Positions 34,067 through 42,032 of a stretch of DNA of 64,000 bases are shown here, piece by piece. The DNA is from Paraburkholderia bannensis NBRC 103871 (lineage in GTDB: Bacteria > Pseudomonadota > Gammaproteobacteria > Burkholderiales > Burkholderiaceae), in the NCBI RefSeq assembly GCF_000685015.1, contig NZ_BAYA01000008.1:42368-106367 (forward strand), written 5' to 3'. How positions within the stretch are numbered: position 1 is the stretch's first letter; the number at the start of each line of letters is the position of its first letter. Under the pieces are notes generated by a model. It was not told where the DNA came from. It made no database searches and saw nothing but the letters and a program-made list of their open reading frames with translations. The position numbers and the translations under genes were made by a program.

Positions 34067-35419
34067 ATGAAGCCATCCTCACCGCCCGCCGCCAGCGGCG
34101 CACGAGAAACGCACCTCAAGCGAACCCTCGGCCTGCCTTCGGTGCTGCTGTTCGGCCTCGCCTACATGGCGCCGCTGATCGTCTACGGCACCTACGGCGT
34201 GCTCGCCGGCGCAAGCCAGGACACGGCCGCGCTCGCGTACCTGATCGCGCTCGTCGCCATCGTCTTCACGGCGCTGAGCTACGGCAAGCTCGCGCGCCTG
34301 TTCCCGGTCGCAGGTTCCGCCTACACCTACACGCGCAAGAGCTTCAACGCGCACATGGGCTTCATGATCGGCTGGGCCACGCTGCTCGACTACTTCTTCC
34401 TGCCCATGGTGATCTGGCTGATCGGCGCGGCTTACCTGGGGGCAGCGTTCCCGAGCGTGCCCGCGTGGGTCTGGATCGTCGCGTTCATCGTGCTCACCAG
34501 CGGCCTGAACGTGCTCGGCATCGAACTGGCTGCGCGCTTCAACATCGTGCTGATGGTCGTGCAACTGGGCATCGCCGCGATGTTCGTCGTGCTGTGCTGC
34601 CACTACGTGTCGGCCGCCGGTACGGGCAGCCTCCTGACCGTGCAGCCGTTCTTCCAGGCGCACGTGCCGCTGTCGGCCACGATGGCGGGCGCTGCGATCG
34701 CTGCGTACTCGTACCTCGGCTTCGATGCAGTCTCGACGCTGACCGAAGAAACCATCGAACCTGAAAAGACCATCCCGCGCGCCATCGTGCTGATCGCGCT
34801 GGTGGGCGGCGCGATCTTCGTGATCGCCGCGTACACGCTGCAACTCGCCCATCCGGGCGCGGTGTTCAAGGATCCGGATTCGGCTGCGTTCGAAATCGCA
34901 CGCAAGGTCGGCGGCGATATCTTCGTGACGATCTTCCTGGCAGGCCTGATCCTCGCGCAGTTCGCCTCGGGCATCTCGGCGCAAGCGAGCGTTGGCCGTC
35001 TGCTCTACGCCATGGGCCGCGACGAAGTGCTGCCGAAGTCGATCTTCGGCTACATTCACCCGCGTTTCCGCACGCCGGCAATCAACATCATCATCGCCGG
35101 TATCGTCGGCCTGATCGCACTGAAGCTCGACGTCGCCACGTCCACGTCGTTCATCAACTTCGGCGCATTCCTCGCGTTCACCGCGGTGAACCTTTGCGTG
35201 ATCCGCCAGTACTTCAGCGGCGCGCCGGGCTCGCGTGGCTTCGGCTTCATGGGCGGCGTGGTTTTCCCGCTGATCGGCGCGGTCACCGACCTCTGGCTGT
35301 TGTGCAGCCTCGAAAAGACGGCGATCGTGCTTGGCGTGATCTGGTTCGTGCTGGGTCTGGCCTACCTCGGCTGGATCACGCGCTGCTTCCGCCGCGCGCC
35401 GCCGGAAATGGCTGTGTAA
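34067..35419 (+). CDS. APC-superfamily amino acid/polyamine permease
   Basis: 450 aa with about twelve hydrophobic helices. Helix 1 has the broken-helix motif of the family (LFGLAYMAPLIVYGTYGVLAGASQD), and helix 6 contains AAIAAYSYLGFDAVSTLTEETIEPEKTIPRAI, the stretch that follows the substrate site in APC transporters. It is a proton- or Na-coupled importer of an amino acid or amine. The amidase upstream hints at a substrate related to putrescine, lysine or aminovalerate. The ATG at 34067 has a TTGGAGAC site 11 bases away. A strong terminator follows. Confidence 0.92.
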   Translation: MKPSSPPAASGARETHLKRTLGLPSVLLFGLAYMAPLIVYGTYGVLAGASQDTAALAYLIALVAIVFTALSYGKLARLFPVAGSAYTYTRKSFNAHMGFMIGWATLLDYFFLPMVIWLIGAAYLGAAFPSVPAWVWIVAFIVLTSGLNVLGIELAARFNIVLMVVQLGIAAMFVVLCCHYVSAAGTGSLLTVQPFFQAHVPLSATMAGAAIAAYSYLGFDAVSTLTEETIEPEKTIPRAIVLIALVGGAIFVIAAYTLQLAHPGAVFKDPDSAAFEIARKVGGDIFVTIFLAGLILAQFASGISAQASVGRLLYAMGRDEVLPKSIFGYIHPRFRTPAINIIIAGIVGLIALKLDVATSTSFINFGAFLAFTAVNLCVIRQYFSGAPGSRGFGFMGGVVFPLIGAVTDLWLLCSLEKTAIVLGVIWFVLGLAYLGWITRCFRRAPPEMAV

Positions 35420-35451
35420 GCAGCACGTTTCTCAAGCCAGCACCAAAACAA

Positions 35452-35487
35452 ACGGCGAGCGTCCCGCAAGGGGCGCTCGCCGTTTTT
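35452..35487 (+). terminator. Intrinsic terminator after the APC permease
   Basis: A perfect 10-bp stem ACGGCGAGCG / CGCTCGCCGT with a 12-base loop is followed by a run of five T. Confidence 0.93.
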
Positions 35488-35544
35488 CGTTGTGTGCACA
35501 ATCAAATCAAACACAAAGCGCACACAACGCACCATCAATCGCGC

Positions 35545-36216
35545 TTAATCCTCCAGCCCCGCCAGCCGCGCCGCGGCCATCACTTCGCGTTTGGTATCGA
35601 GAATATGCCGCTCGATCAGCGCAACCACGTCATCCACCGCACGGCGCTTGCAGGCCTCGACGATCTCGTAGTGATCGCGCTGCACGTCGCCCTTCTCCGT
35701 ATCGAGCGACATGCGCAGATGCGGATAGCGATTCGTCGTGCTCAAACAGTATTCCTCGATCATTTTGCGCAGCCGCGCGTTGTTCGCAGGCGCGCACAGC
35801 GCGAGGTGGAACTGGCGGTTGTACTCGGCCCAGTCGGCGGGCGAGGTCGCAGCGTCGTAGGCGGCGAGGATGCGCTTCATCACGTCGATATCGGCGGCCA
35901 CCATGTTCGGCACCGCGAGCTTCGCGGCGTACGTTTCCAGCGCCGCGCGGATATCGAGCAGCTCGCAGATCTCGCGCGTGGACATCGCCATCACCACCGC
36001 GCCGCGATTGAGCTGATAGCTCACGAGCCCTTCGGCTTCGAGCTGGCGCAGCGCCTCGCGCACGGGAATGCGGCTCGCGCCGAAGCGCTCCGCCAGCCCC
36101 TCCTGGCGCAGTTGCGCGCCCGGCGGCAGCACGCCGCGCAGGATCTCGTCGCGCAACTGGTCGCGGATGGTTTGAGGCAGCGATCGTTGGTCTTCCTTGC
36201 CCTGCACTGTCGTCAT
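35545..36216 (-). CDS. GntR-family (FCD subfamily) regulator
   Basis: 223 aa. The winged helix is LPQTIRDQLRDEILRGVLPPGAQLRQEGLAERFGASRIPVREALRQLEAEGLVSYQLNRGAVV (about 13-75); the FCD domain follows with the metal-site His residues in YNRQFHLALCAPANNARL, HYEIVEACKRR and IERHILDTKRE. It is divergent from the orphan branched-chain-type binding protein. Five GGATAC hexamers in the gap are likely operator elements. Effectors of this subfamily are usually carboxylates or amino acids. Confidence 0.92.
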   Translation of the reverse strand: MTTVQGKEDQRSLPQTIRDQLRDEILRGVLPPGAQLRQEGLAERFGASRIPVREALRQLEAEGLVSYQLNRGAVVMAMSTREICELLDIRAALETYAAKLAVPNMVAADIDVMKRILAAYDAATSPADWAEYNRQFHLALCAPANNARLRKMIEEYCLSTTNRYPHLRMSLDTEKGDVQRDHYEIVEACKRRAVDDVVALIERHILDTKREVMAAARLAGLED

Positions 36217-36387
36217 GTGTTCGTGAGCGTTTTGGCCGGCCGAGCGTAGGCCGACGAAAAAGTGTTGTCGTCTTTTTTTGCGTCTGCCAGAATTGGATAC
36301 AATCCAGCCAGTTATGGATACTCATGTTGCTGAGTTGTATCCGTCAAGCTGACCTTCACTGTTGCCGCATCCTTGTCCGGAGACCCT

Positions 36388-36426
36388 ATGGGATGTTGTA
36401 AGCGTCTGAAAAACAAACAATTTTAG
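36388..36426 (+). CDS. Possible 12-codon leader peptide upstream of the binding-protein gene
   Basis: GGAGA is followed after four bases by an ATG opening the frame MGCCKRLKNKQF and a TAG stop. A terminator-like hairpin begins 23 bp later (36450). This is the arrangement of a leader peptide with an attenuator, or of a short independent RNA. It may also be chance; the peptide has no run of a single regulatory amino acid except two Cys and several Lys. Confidence 0.35.
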   Translation: MGCCKRLKNKQF

Positions 36427-36449
36427 CGTATCCGTCCGGGCCGCCCGAG

Positions 36450-36472
36450 ACCGTTGCGTGCGCAACGGTTTT
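36450..36472 (+). terminator. Terminator-like hairpin inside the leader of the binding-protein gene
   Basis: ACCGTTGC pairs with GCAACGGT across GTGC and is followed by TTTTAGG. It stands between the likely promoter region and the gene at 36619, so it would end or attenuate transcripts coming from upstream. Confidence 0.65.
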
Positions 36473-36618
36473 AGGGTCGCAGCGTGGCTGTCGCGTTGGA
36501 TACACGCGGCCCGGCTCCAGTCGATTCACCCCTGCGCATCAGGCACGCCGCGCGTTTTCACGCGGTGCGGGCCCGCTTGCGCCCATGAAAAACGTAGAAC
36601 GCAGAGGAGAGAACCAAG

Positions 36619-37788
36619 ATGGCACGCAACACCCATGACAACACTCGCAAGCCGAGCCTGCGCACTCCCGTCCTGATCGCCGCCCTGGCCGGTCTCTGGA
36701 GCGCGGGCGCCTGCGCCCAGGCCAACGACGTGAAGATCGGCTTCGCCGCGCCGCTGACCGGCGGCCAGGCCCACTACGGCGCAGACTTCCGCAGCGGCGT
36801 GGAAATGGCGATCGAGGACGAAAACGCCACCAACCCGACCATCGGCGGCAAGCCCGTGCATTTCGTGCTGGACGCCTACGACGACCAGGCCGACCCGCGC
36901 ACCGGCACGACCGTCGCGCAAAAGCTCGTCGACGACAACGTCGCCGCCGTGATCGGCCACTTCAACTCGGGCACCAGCATCCCGGCCGCGCCGATCTACG
37001 CCAAGGCCGGCATTCCCGAAATCGCCACCGCCACCGCGCCCGCCTACACGCGCCAGGGCCTGCCGACCACCTTCCGCCTCGTGACCTCCGATGCGCAGCA
37101 GGGCAGCGTGCTGGGCGCCTACGTCGTGAAAGACCTGAAATTCAAGCGCTTCGCCGTGATCGACGACCGCACGGCCTACGGCCAGGGCGTGGCCGAAGAA
37201 TTCGCGAAAGCAGTGAAAGCCGCGGGCGGCACGGTGGTCGCGCAGGAGTTCAGCAACGACAAGGCCGTCGATTTCCGCTCGATCCTCACGCACATCAAGT
37301 CGGCCGATGTCGACGCGATCTTCTACGGCGGCGCCGACACCCAGGCGGCGCCGATGCTCAAGCAGATGAAGTCGCTCGCCATCAAGGCGACGCTGATCGG
37401 CCCCGACATGGTTCATTCCGCCGAGCTGATCAAGATTGCCGGCCCCGCCGCCGACGGCGCGCTGGCGTCGTCGGGCGGCAGCCCGCTTGAGCAGATGCCG
37501 GGCGGCAAGAGCTATGTCGAACGTTATTCGAAGCGCTTCAACAAGCCGGTCGAGCTGTACTCGCCGTACGCCTATGACGGCACGCGCGCGGTGTTCGCGG
37601 CCATGAAGAAGGCCAATTCGACCGATCCGCACGTCTATCTCGCCTCGCTCAAGAGCACTTCGATGAAGGGCGTGACCACCAACGAACTGGGCTACGACCA
37701 GTACGGCGACCTGAAGTACGGCGGCGTGACGGTCTACAAGGTCGTCAACGGCCAGTGGCAGCCGCTCACGACGGTCGGCACGAAGTAA
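36619..37788 (+). CDS. Branched-chain-amino-acid-type ABC substrate-binding protein (orphan)
   Basis: 389 aa with an N-terminal signal peptide (about residues 1-34, ending in SAGACAQ). The mature part begins NDVKIGFAAPLTGGQAHYGADFRSGVEMAIEDENA, the standard start of LivJ/LivK-type periplasmic binding proteins; later signatures are GHFNSGTSIPAAPIYAKAGI and FAVIDDRTAYGQGVAEEF. It should bind an amino acid or amide in the periplasm. No permease or ATPase gene is nearby, so it must serve a transporter encoded elsewhere. GGAGAG precedes the ATG. A terminator follows at 37926. Confidence 0.93.
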   Translation: MARNTHDNTRKPSLRTPVLIAALAGLWSAGACAQANDVKIGFAAPLTGGQAHYGADFRSGVEMAIEDENATNPTIGGKPVHFVLDAYDDQADPRTGTTVAQKLVDDNVAAVIGHFNSGTSIPAAPIYAKAGIPEIATATAPAYTRQGLPTTFRLVTSDAQQGSVLGAYVVKDLKFKRFAVIDDRTAYGQGVAEEFAKAVKAAGGTVVAQEFSNDKAVDFRSILTHIKSADVDAIFYGGADTQAAPMLKQMKSLAIKATLIGPDMVHSAELIKIAGPAADGALASSGGSPLEQMPGGKSYVERYSKRFNKPVELYSPYAYDGTRAVFAAMKKANSTDPHVYLASLKSTSMKGVTTNELGYDQYGDLKYGGVTVYKVVNGQWQPLTTVGTK

Positions 37789-37925
37789 ATCGCGATGTAA
37801 GTGAACGCTCACGCCGTGCGCCTTCGAGGCGGCGCGGCGTGCACGGGACAGCCGGCGGTACCCGGCTGCGGTGCGCAGACCGGCGGGCACTCTTCTCCGT
37901 CCGCCGGCGAGCGCGCCGGGTTGAC

Positions 37926-37960
37926 ACGGGCTTTCGCATTACGCGGGAGCCCGTTTTTTT
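37926..37960 (+). terminator. Intrinsic terminator after the binding-protein gene
   Basis: ACGGGCT (37926-37932) pairs with AGCCCGT (37948-37954) and runs into seven T. It lies about 140 bp after the stop codon; the rest of the 385-bp gap up to 38173 shows nothing else clear. Confidence 0.82.
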
Positions 37961-38173
37961 CGCTCTGCCGATTTTTTTCGCGCTCGCCAGCAAAGAGCGA
38001 CACAGTGCCGCAGAACACCGTCGCACGGGGCTTTGAGCGCTTTTAGGGTCGGGCGGAATCTGGCATTCGGTCGTGCAGCCCCGAACCGCACTACAATGCA
38101 TGCCGTCCACTGGTTTGCCGGTCGTTCGTTAACTGTGGTTTGAGTCCCGAACGCCGTCCCGTTTGCACCGAAC

Positions 38174-39292
38174 ATGCCCCGTTTTCCCCGACTTTCCCCG
38201 TTCCTGTTGATTCCGCTGGTTGCTGCCCTCGGCGCATGCTCGTCGGCCAAGCCCGGTAACAAGTTTCAGGACGACCAGTTGCTGAGCAGCGCGCCCAGCC
38301 CGTTCTCGCGCAATTTCAGCTACGCCAGCGCCGATGCCTGCGAGGCGTCGCGCCGCGCGCTGCTGAGCCAGGGCTACATGACGACGATGACGCACAACGA
38401 CACCGTCGACGCCACCAAGAACTTCCAGCCGACGAGCGACCAGCACGTCGTCGTGGAAGTGCACGTGGTGTGTACCGTGGCGGACGCGTCCAACACCAGC
38501 ATGGTCTACGTGAACGCCGTGCAGAACGGCTATGCGCTCAAGAAGAGCGACACGTCGGCGAGCGTCGGGCTGTCGATTCTGGGGTCGGTGTCGCTGCCGA
38601 TCCGCTCGAATAGCGACGAGATGGTGAAGGTGTCGAGCGAGACGATCCAGTCGGGCGCGTTCTACACGCGCTTTTTCGAGCTGGTCGGCAAGTACCTGAA
38701 CACGGTCGCGAAGAGCGAACCGATTCCCGGCAGCGGCGCAATCAAGATCACGCCCTTGCCGCCGAGCTTCGAACCGGCTCCGGCGATGGCCAATGCCGGT
38801 GCGCCTGGCGTCGCGACGCCGGGTATCTCGGCTTCGCCTGCGGCGGCGGTTGCCGCTGCGGCGACGGGCGCTGCCGCCGTTCATAACGATGCGCTGCCCG
38901 CGACGCCGGTATTGAGCGCAACGCAGCCGACCCAGCCGGCGCAGCAAACCAGCGCCGTGCACGCGGTCATGCCGGTGGCGCCCGCCGCCACGGCGACGCT
39001 GCTCACGCCGGTCGTGCCCGCTGCGGTTGCGGCTGCGGCCAGTGCGGCCAGTGCCGCCAGCGCGGCGGCCCCGGCCAGCACGCCGGTTCAAGCTGCCGCT
39101 CACGCGGCCAGCCAGGCCGTAGCCGCTGCGCCTGCGGCCGCGTCGGCGGCCCCGGCGGCTGTTCAAGCTTCGGCGGCGACGCCTGCCAGCGCGGCGCAAA
39201 CGCTCGCCGCCGCATCGACTCCCGCGACGGCCAGCGCGGCTAACGCCACGCCCTCGAACAGCGCGACGTCAGCGGCCACCACGGCGCCCTGA
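38174..39292 (+). CDS. DUF2242-family lipoprotein with an Ala-rich C-terminal tail
   Basis: 372 aa. A lipoprotein signal peptide ends in the lipobox LGAC (C22), predicting an acylated outer- or inner-membrane anchor. Residues about 27-190 form the DUF2242 domain (FQDDQLLSSAPSPFSRNFSYASADACEASRRALLSQGYMTTM), of unknown function and common in Burkholderia. From about residue 200 the protein is low complexity, dominated by Ala, Pro, Thr and Ser, and could span the periplasm or be disordered. No partner gene is adjacent. Confidence 0.87.
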   Translation: MPRFPRLSPFLLIPLVAALGACSSAKPGNKFQDDQLLSSAPSPFSRNFSYASADACEASRRALLSQGYMTTMTHNDTVDATKNFQPTSDQHVVVEVHVVCTVADASNTSMVYVNAVQNGYALKKSDTSASVGLSILGSVSLPIRSNSDEMVKVSSETIQSGAFYTRFFELVGKYLNTVAKSEPIPGSGAIKITPLPPSFEPAPAMANAGAPGVATPGISASPAAAVAAAATGAAAVHNDALPATPVLSATQPTQPAQQTSAVHAVMPVAPAATATLLTPVVPAAVAAAASAASAASAAAPASTPVQAAAHAASQAVAAAPAAASAAPAAVQASAATPASAAQTLAAASTPATASAANATPSNSATSAATTAP

Positions 39293-39349
39293 CGCCTTCT
39301 CTCGCGACAAGACGGGGCAGTTAGACGCCCAAAGCAGCGCAAAGCCGCT

Positions 39350-39982
39350 TTAGCGCAGCCCCGCCATCATCGCTCCCATCCCGACCAGCAAGCTGCCCAT
39401 CAGGCGATTGACCGCGCGCAGACGGCGCGGGCGCTGCAACACGTGGCGCAGGCGGTGCGAAAACAGCGCCATCGACGCCACGCCGCCCGCGAACAGCAAC
39501 GCGAAGGTCGCGGCCAGCACCAGATACTGGCGATTGGCGCCCCACGCCGCATCGGCGTTGATGAACTGCGGAAAAAACGAAGGGAAAAACAGCAACGTCT
39601 TGGGATTGAGCCCCGAGGTCGCGAATCCGCGCCAGAACAGATCGCGCTGCGAAGTGAGCGCAGGCTCACTCGTTTCACTCTCTTGCGGCCCGCCCAGCGT
39701 GCGGCTGCGCCACTGCTTGCAGCCCAGCCACACCAGATAGGCTGCCCCGACCCATCGCAGCACAGTGAGCGAGTGCTCACTAATGAGCAGCAGCGAATTC
39801 AGGCAAAGCGCCGTCAATCCGAGTTGCAGCAGCACCGCGAGCGTGCCGCCCCATACGCAGGGCAGCGCGCGCAGCCAGCCGGCGTGCAGCGCCTGGCTCA
39901 TGGTCAGCACGTTGACGGGGCCGGGGGTATAGACGAGCACCAGGGCGGCGGCGAGAAACGACAAATACAGCTGAAGCGACAT
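39350..39982 (-). CDS. LysE-family amino acid exporter
   Basis: 210 aa with about six hydrophobic helices. The N-terminus LYLSFLAAALVLVYTPGPVNVLTMSQALHAGW contains the family PGP motif in helix 1, and LRWVGAAYLVWLGCKQWRS marks the end of the third helix; FATSGLNPKTLLFFPSFFPQF is the conserved central motif. It exports amino acids such as leucine, homoserine or lysine. The gene is divergent from an Lrp/AsnC regulator, a common exporter/regulator pairing. Its leader of about 400 bp contains a terminator-like hairpin. Confidence 0.92.
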   Translation of the reverse strand: MSLQLYLSFLAAALVLVYTPGPVNVLTMSQALHAGWLRALPCVWGGTLAVLLQLGLTALCLNSLLLISEHSLTVLRWVGAAYLVWLGCKQWRSRTLGGPQESETSEPALTSQRDLFWRGFATSGLNPKTLLFFPSFFPQFINADAAWGANRQYLVLAATFALLFAGGVASMALFSHRLRHVLQRPRRLRAVNRLMGSLLVGMGAMMAGLR

Positions 39983-40062
39983 TTCCGAAAGTTCTGGCGA
40001 AGGCGTTTTGGGTAGAGGCGCGAACCCGGCAAGCCGGATCGGCCACGAAAAGTGGGCAACAA

Positions 40063-40086
40063 AAAACCGCGCAACAGCGCGGTTTT
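40063..40086 (-). terminator. Terminator-like hairpin in the lysE leader
   Basis: A 10-bp stem (AAAACCGCGC / GCGCGGTTTT) with a four-base loop has T-runs on both strands; on the minus strand it continues as TTTTTT. It lies 81 bp before the lysE start codon and no other minus-strand gene lies upstream of it within the gap. It may be an attenuator for lysE or the end of a small RNA. Confidence 0.75.
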
Positions 40087-40381
40087 CAAATGCCATTCGC
40101 CCGATCGGACGCCGCAGGCCGCGAGATAATCGCGCGCCGCGCCCGATGGCCGCCGCAGGATGCAGCGAGGATCGGCTCAGACGGTCCACCGCGGCTTGTG
40201 GCTGCGGCGGCGCGCCCCGACGCGGGGAGGTGGCCGCGTGGGTCGTGCCGGGCGAGATGGCATGTGAAAAATATACCGCGACAGGGGCGGGATTTGCTTC
40301 CTGTTTTTCGGCTCCAGGCCGCTGAAACCAGAAGCTCCTTCCGCTAAAATCGGATTTCCCTGTACAAGATTCTTTTTCGCC

Positions 40382-40864
40382 ATGAGCGCCCGCGAACGCC
40401 AGCCCAAAACCCTCGACAATCAGGATCGCAAGATCCTGCGCGCCCTCCAGCAGAACGCGCGTCTGTCCAATGCCGAACTGGCCGAACAGGTCGGCATGTC
40501 CACCACCGCCTGCTGGAACCGCACGCGCCAGCTGGAAGCCGACGGCTATATCGACGGCTATGTGGCGCTAGTGAACCAGCGCAAGCTCGGTTTCGCCGAT
40601 ATCGTGATCCTGGAAGTCACGCTCGACCGGCACGAGGACGACGCGCTCGCGCGCTTCGGCTCCGAGCTCGCGGCGCTGCCCGAAGTGCTGGAGGCGTATC
40701 TGGTGTCGGGCGAATACGACTACTGGATCAAGGTCGCCGTGGATGGCACGGCGGGTTACGAGCGCTTCCTGCGCGAGAAGCTCTATCGCATTTCCAGCAT
40801 TCGTCACAGCCGCTCGATGTTCGCGTTGCGCTGCATGAAGGACGTGGCGTCGATGCAGGTTTAG
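40382..40864 (+). CDS. Lrp/AsnC-family transcriptional regulator
   Basis: 160 aa. The winged helix is LDNQDRKILRALQQNARLSNAELAEQVGMSTTACWNRTRQLEADGYIDGYVALVNQRKLG (about 11-70). The C-terminal RAM domain shows VLEAYLVSGEYDYWIKVAVDGTAGYERFLREKLYRI, including the amino-acid binding turn. It is divergent from the lysE-type exporter gene across a 399-bp gap and is probably its activator, responding to excess amino acid. It ends 20 bp before the stop of the RutR-like gene. Confidence 0.93.
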   Translation: MSARERQPKTLDNQDRKILRALQQNARLSNAELAEQVGMSTTACWNRTRQLEADGYIDGYVALVNQRKLGFADIVILEVTLDRHEDDALARFGSELAALPEVLEAYLVSGEYDYWIKVAVDGTAGYERFLREKLYRISSIRHSRSMFALRCMKDVASMQV

Positions 40865-40883
40865 TTCGGCCTCCGAAATTCAA

Positions 40884-41609
40884 TCAGGCATCAGGCGAGC
40901 GCGCCCCGCTCGCCCGCAGGATCATCTTCACGACTTCGTCGGTCGTCGCCTCGAAGCTTGCCGCCGACAGCGCACGCTTGCCCGCAAGCGCGCGAATCTG
41001 CGCTTCGAAATCCGCGTAATGCTGCGTGGTCGCCCAGATCATGAAGAGCAAGGTCCTGGGCTCGACGGGCGCGAGCAGGCCCTCCGCGATCCAGCGCTCG
41101 ATCAGCGTCACGCGCGACTCCATCCACGGCTTCACGCGCTTGAGCAGAATGTCCTGCATATGCGTCGCGCCGCTGATGATCTCGTTGGCCCACACCTTCG
41201 AGCCTAGCGGCCTGCGCCGCGACAGCTCCATCTTCGCGCGCACATAGCCGCCGATGGCTTCGACGGGATCGTCGCTCGCATCGAAGGTATCGGCCGCTGC
41301 ATTCCACTCCTCGAACAGGTCGTCCAGCACGCGCCAGTAGAGCGACAGCTTGGTCGGGAAGTAGTAGTGCAGGTTCGCCTTGGGCAGGCCTGCGCGCTCG
41401 GCGATCAATGCGGTGCTCGCGCCTTCGAAACCGCGCTCGGCGAACACGGCTTCCGCACACGCGAGCAGATGCAATTCGTTCGACGCGCGGATCGACGCCT
41501 TGCGGCGCGGCTTCGTCTCCTTCTGTTTGGCGTCCTGGTTCGCGTGTGCGTTCGCGCCTGGGCGCAGTGCAAGGTTCGCGGCTGGCGTGTCGGTGTCGTC
41601 GTCGCGCAT
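40884..41609 (-). CDS. rutR: TetR-family regulator, RutR-like (YcdC C-terminal domain)
   Basis: 241 aa from the ATG at 41607-41609. A disordered N-terminus of about 35 residues leads to the helix-turn-helix LHLLACAEAVFAERGFEGASTALIAERAGLPKANLHYYFPTKLSLY. The C-terminal domain has LGSKVWANEIISGATHMQDILLKRVKPWMESR and the RutR-type MIWATTQHYADFEAQIRAL. RutR senses uracil and controls pyrimidine use in enteric bacteria (established). Here it is divergent from the reductive pyrimidine operon, and an 18-bp dyad next to that operon's promoter is its probable operator. Confidence 0.88.
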   Translation of the reverse strand: MRDDDTDTPAANLALRPGANAHANQDAKQKETKPRRKASIRASNELHLLACAEAVFAERGFEGASTALIAERAGLPKANLHYYFPTKLSLYWRVLDDLFEEWNAAADTFDASDDPVEAIGGYVRAKMELSRRRPLGSKVWANEIISGATHMQDILLKRVKPWMESRVTLIERWIAEGLLAPVEPRTLLFMIWATTQHYADFEAQIRALAGKRALSAASFEATTDEVVKMILRASGARSPDA

Positions 41610-41783
41610 GGCATCCGTCCGTTCAGGAAGAAAAGCATCGCACCGCGATGCGGTTTCATTGTAGACACGCAACCCACGCAGCGTGATCCGGTGCGTGCCG
41701 TGCCCGCGGGTAAACCTGCGTGCCTTGCGCGCGTTATCACGCACTGCAACATCGATGGCACGCTTTTCGCTCGTATTACCGCA

Positions 41784-41829
41784 TTGAATTCCCGAAGTTT
41801 ATAGCCTACAACCTGTCCAATCGGACAGG
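41784..41829 (+). promoter_or_regulatory. Promoter and operator of the pyrimidine catabolic operon
   Basis: TTGAAT (41784-41789) and TACAAC (41807-41812) are spaced by 17 bp. Starting at the last base of the -10 box, the dyad CCTGTCC-AATC-GGACAGG spans 41812-41829. A TetR-type repressor bound there would cover the transcription start. The remaining 423-bp gap (41610-42032) shows no other clear element. Confidence 0.72.
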
Positions 41830-42032
41830 ATTCGGAGAGCGCGGAATCATCGCCCCGAATGAGCGTCGAGCGCATGCACCGTGATCGCGCAAGACGCCCC
41901 AGACGATGGCGACGATGCACGCTTTATGAACACGCTTCATGGATACAACGGCGGCGCGATCCCCACAGCGGCCATTTAAAAACAGGCCGCATCGCGCTGC
42001 ACCGCCAGTCGATCATTGACAGGAGAGCACGC

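Larger units (their letters stand above)
36294..36503. promoter_or_regulatory. Cluster of five GGATAC/GTATCC elements (probable GntR operators)
   Basis: GGATAC occurs at 36295-36300, 36316-36321 and 36498-36503, and its complement GTATCC at 36337-36342 and 36428-36433. The first copy lies within TGGAT-ACA-ATCCA (36294-36306), a perfect dyad; copies two and three face each other. About 0.1 hits would be expected by chance in 210 bp. The 402-bp gap 36217-36618 holds these sites, a short peptide frame and a terminator-like hairpin. Confidence 0.65.

Noticed and set aside
38800..39280. Ala-rich minus-strand frame as a separate gene
   Set aside because: It mirrors the low-complexity Ala/Pro tail of the DUF2242 lipoprotein and consists of Arg/Ala/Gly runs with no start signal.
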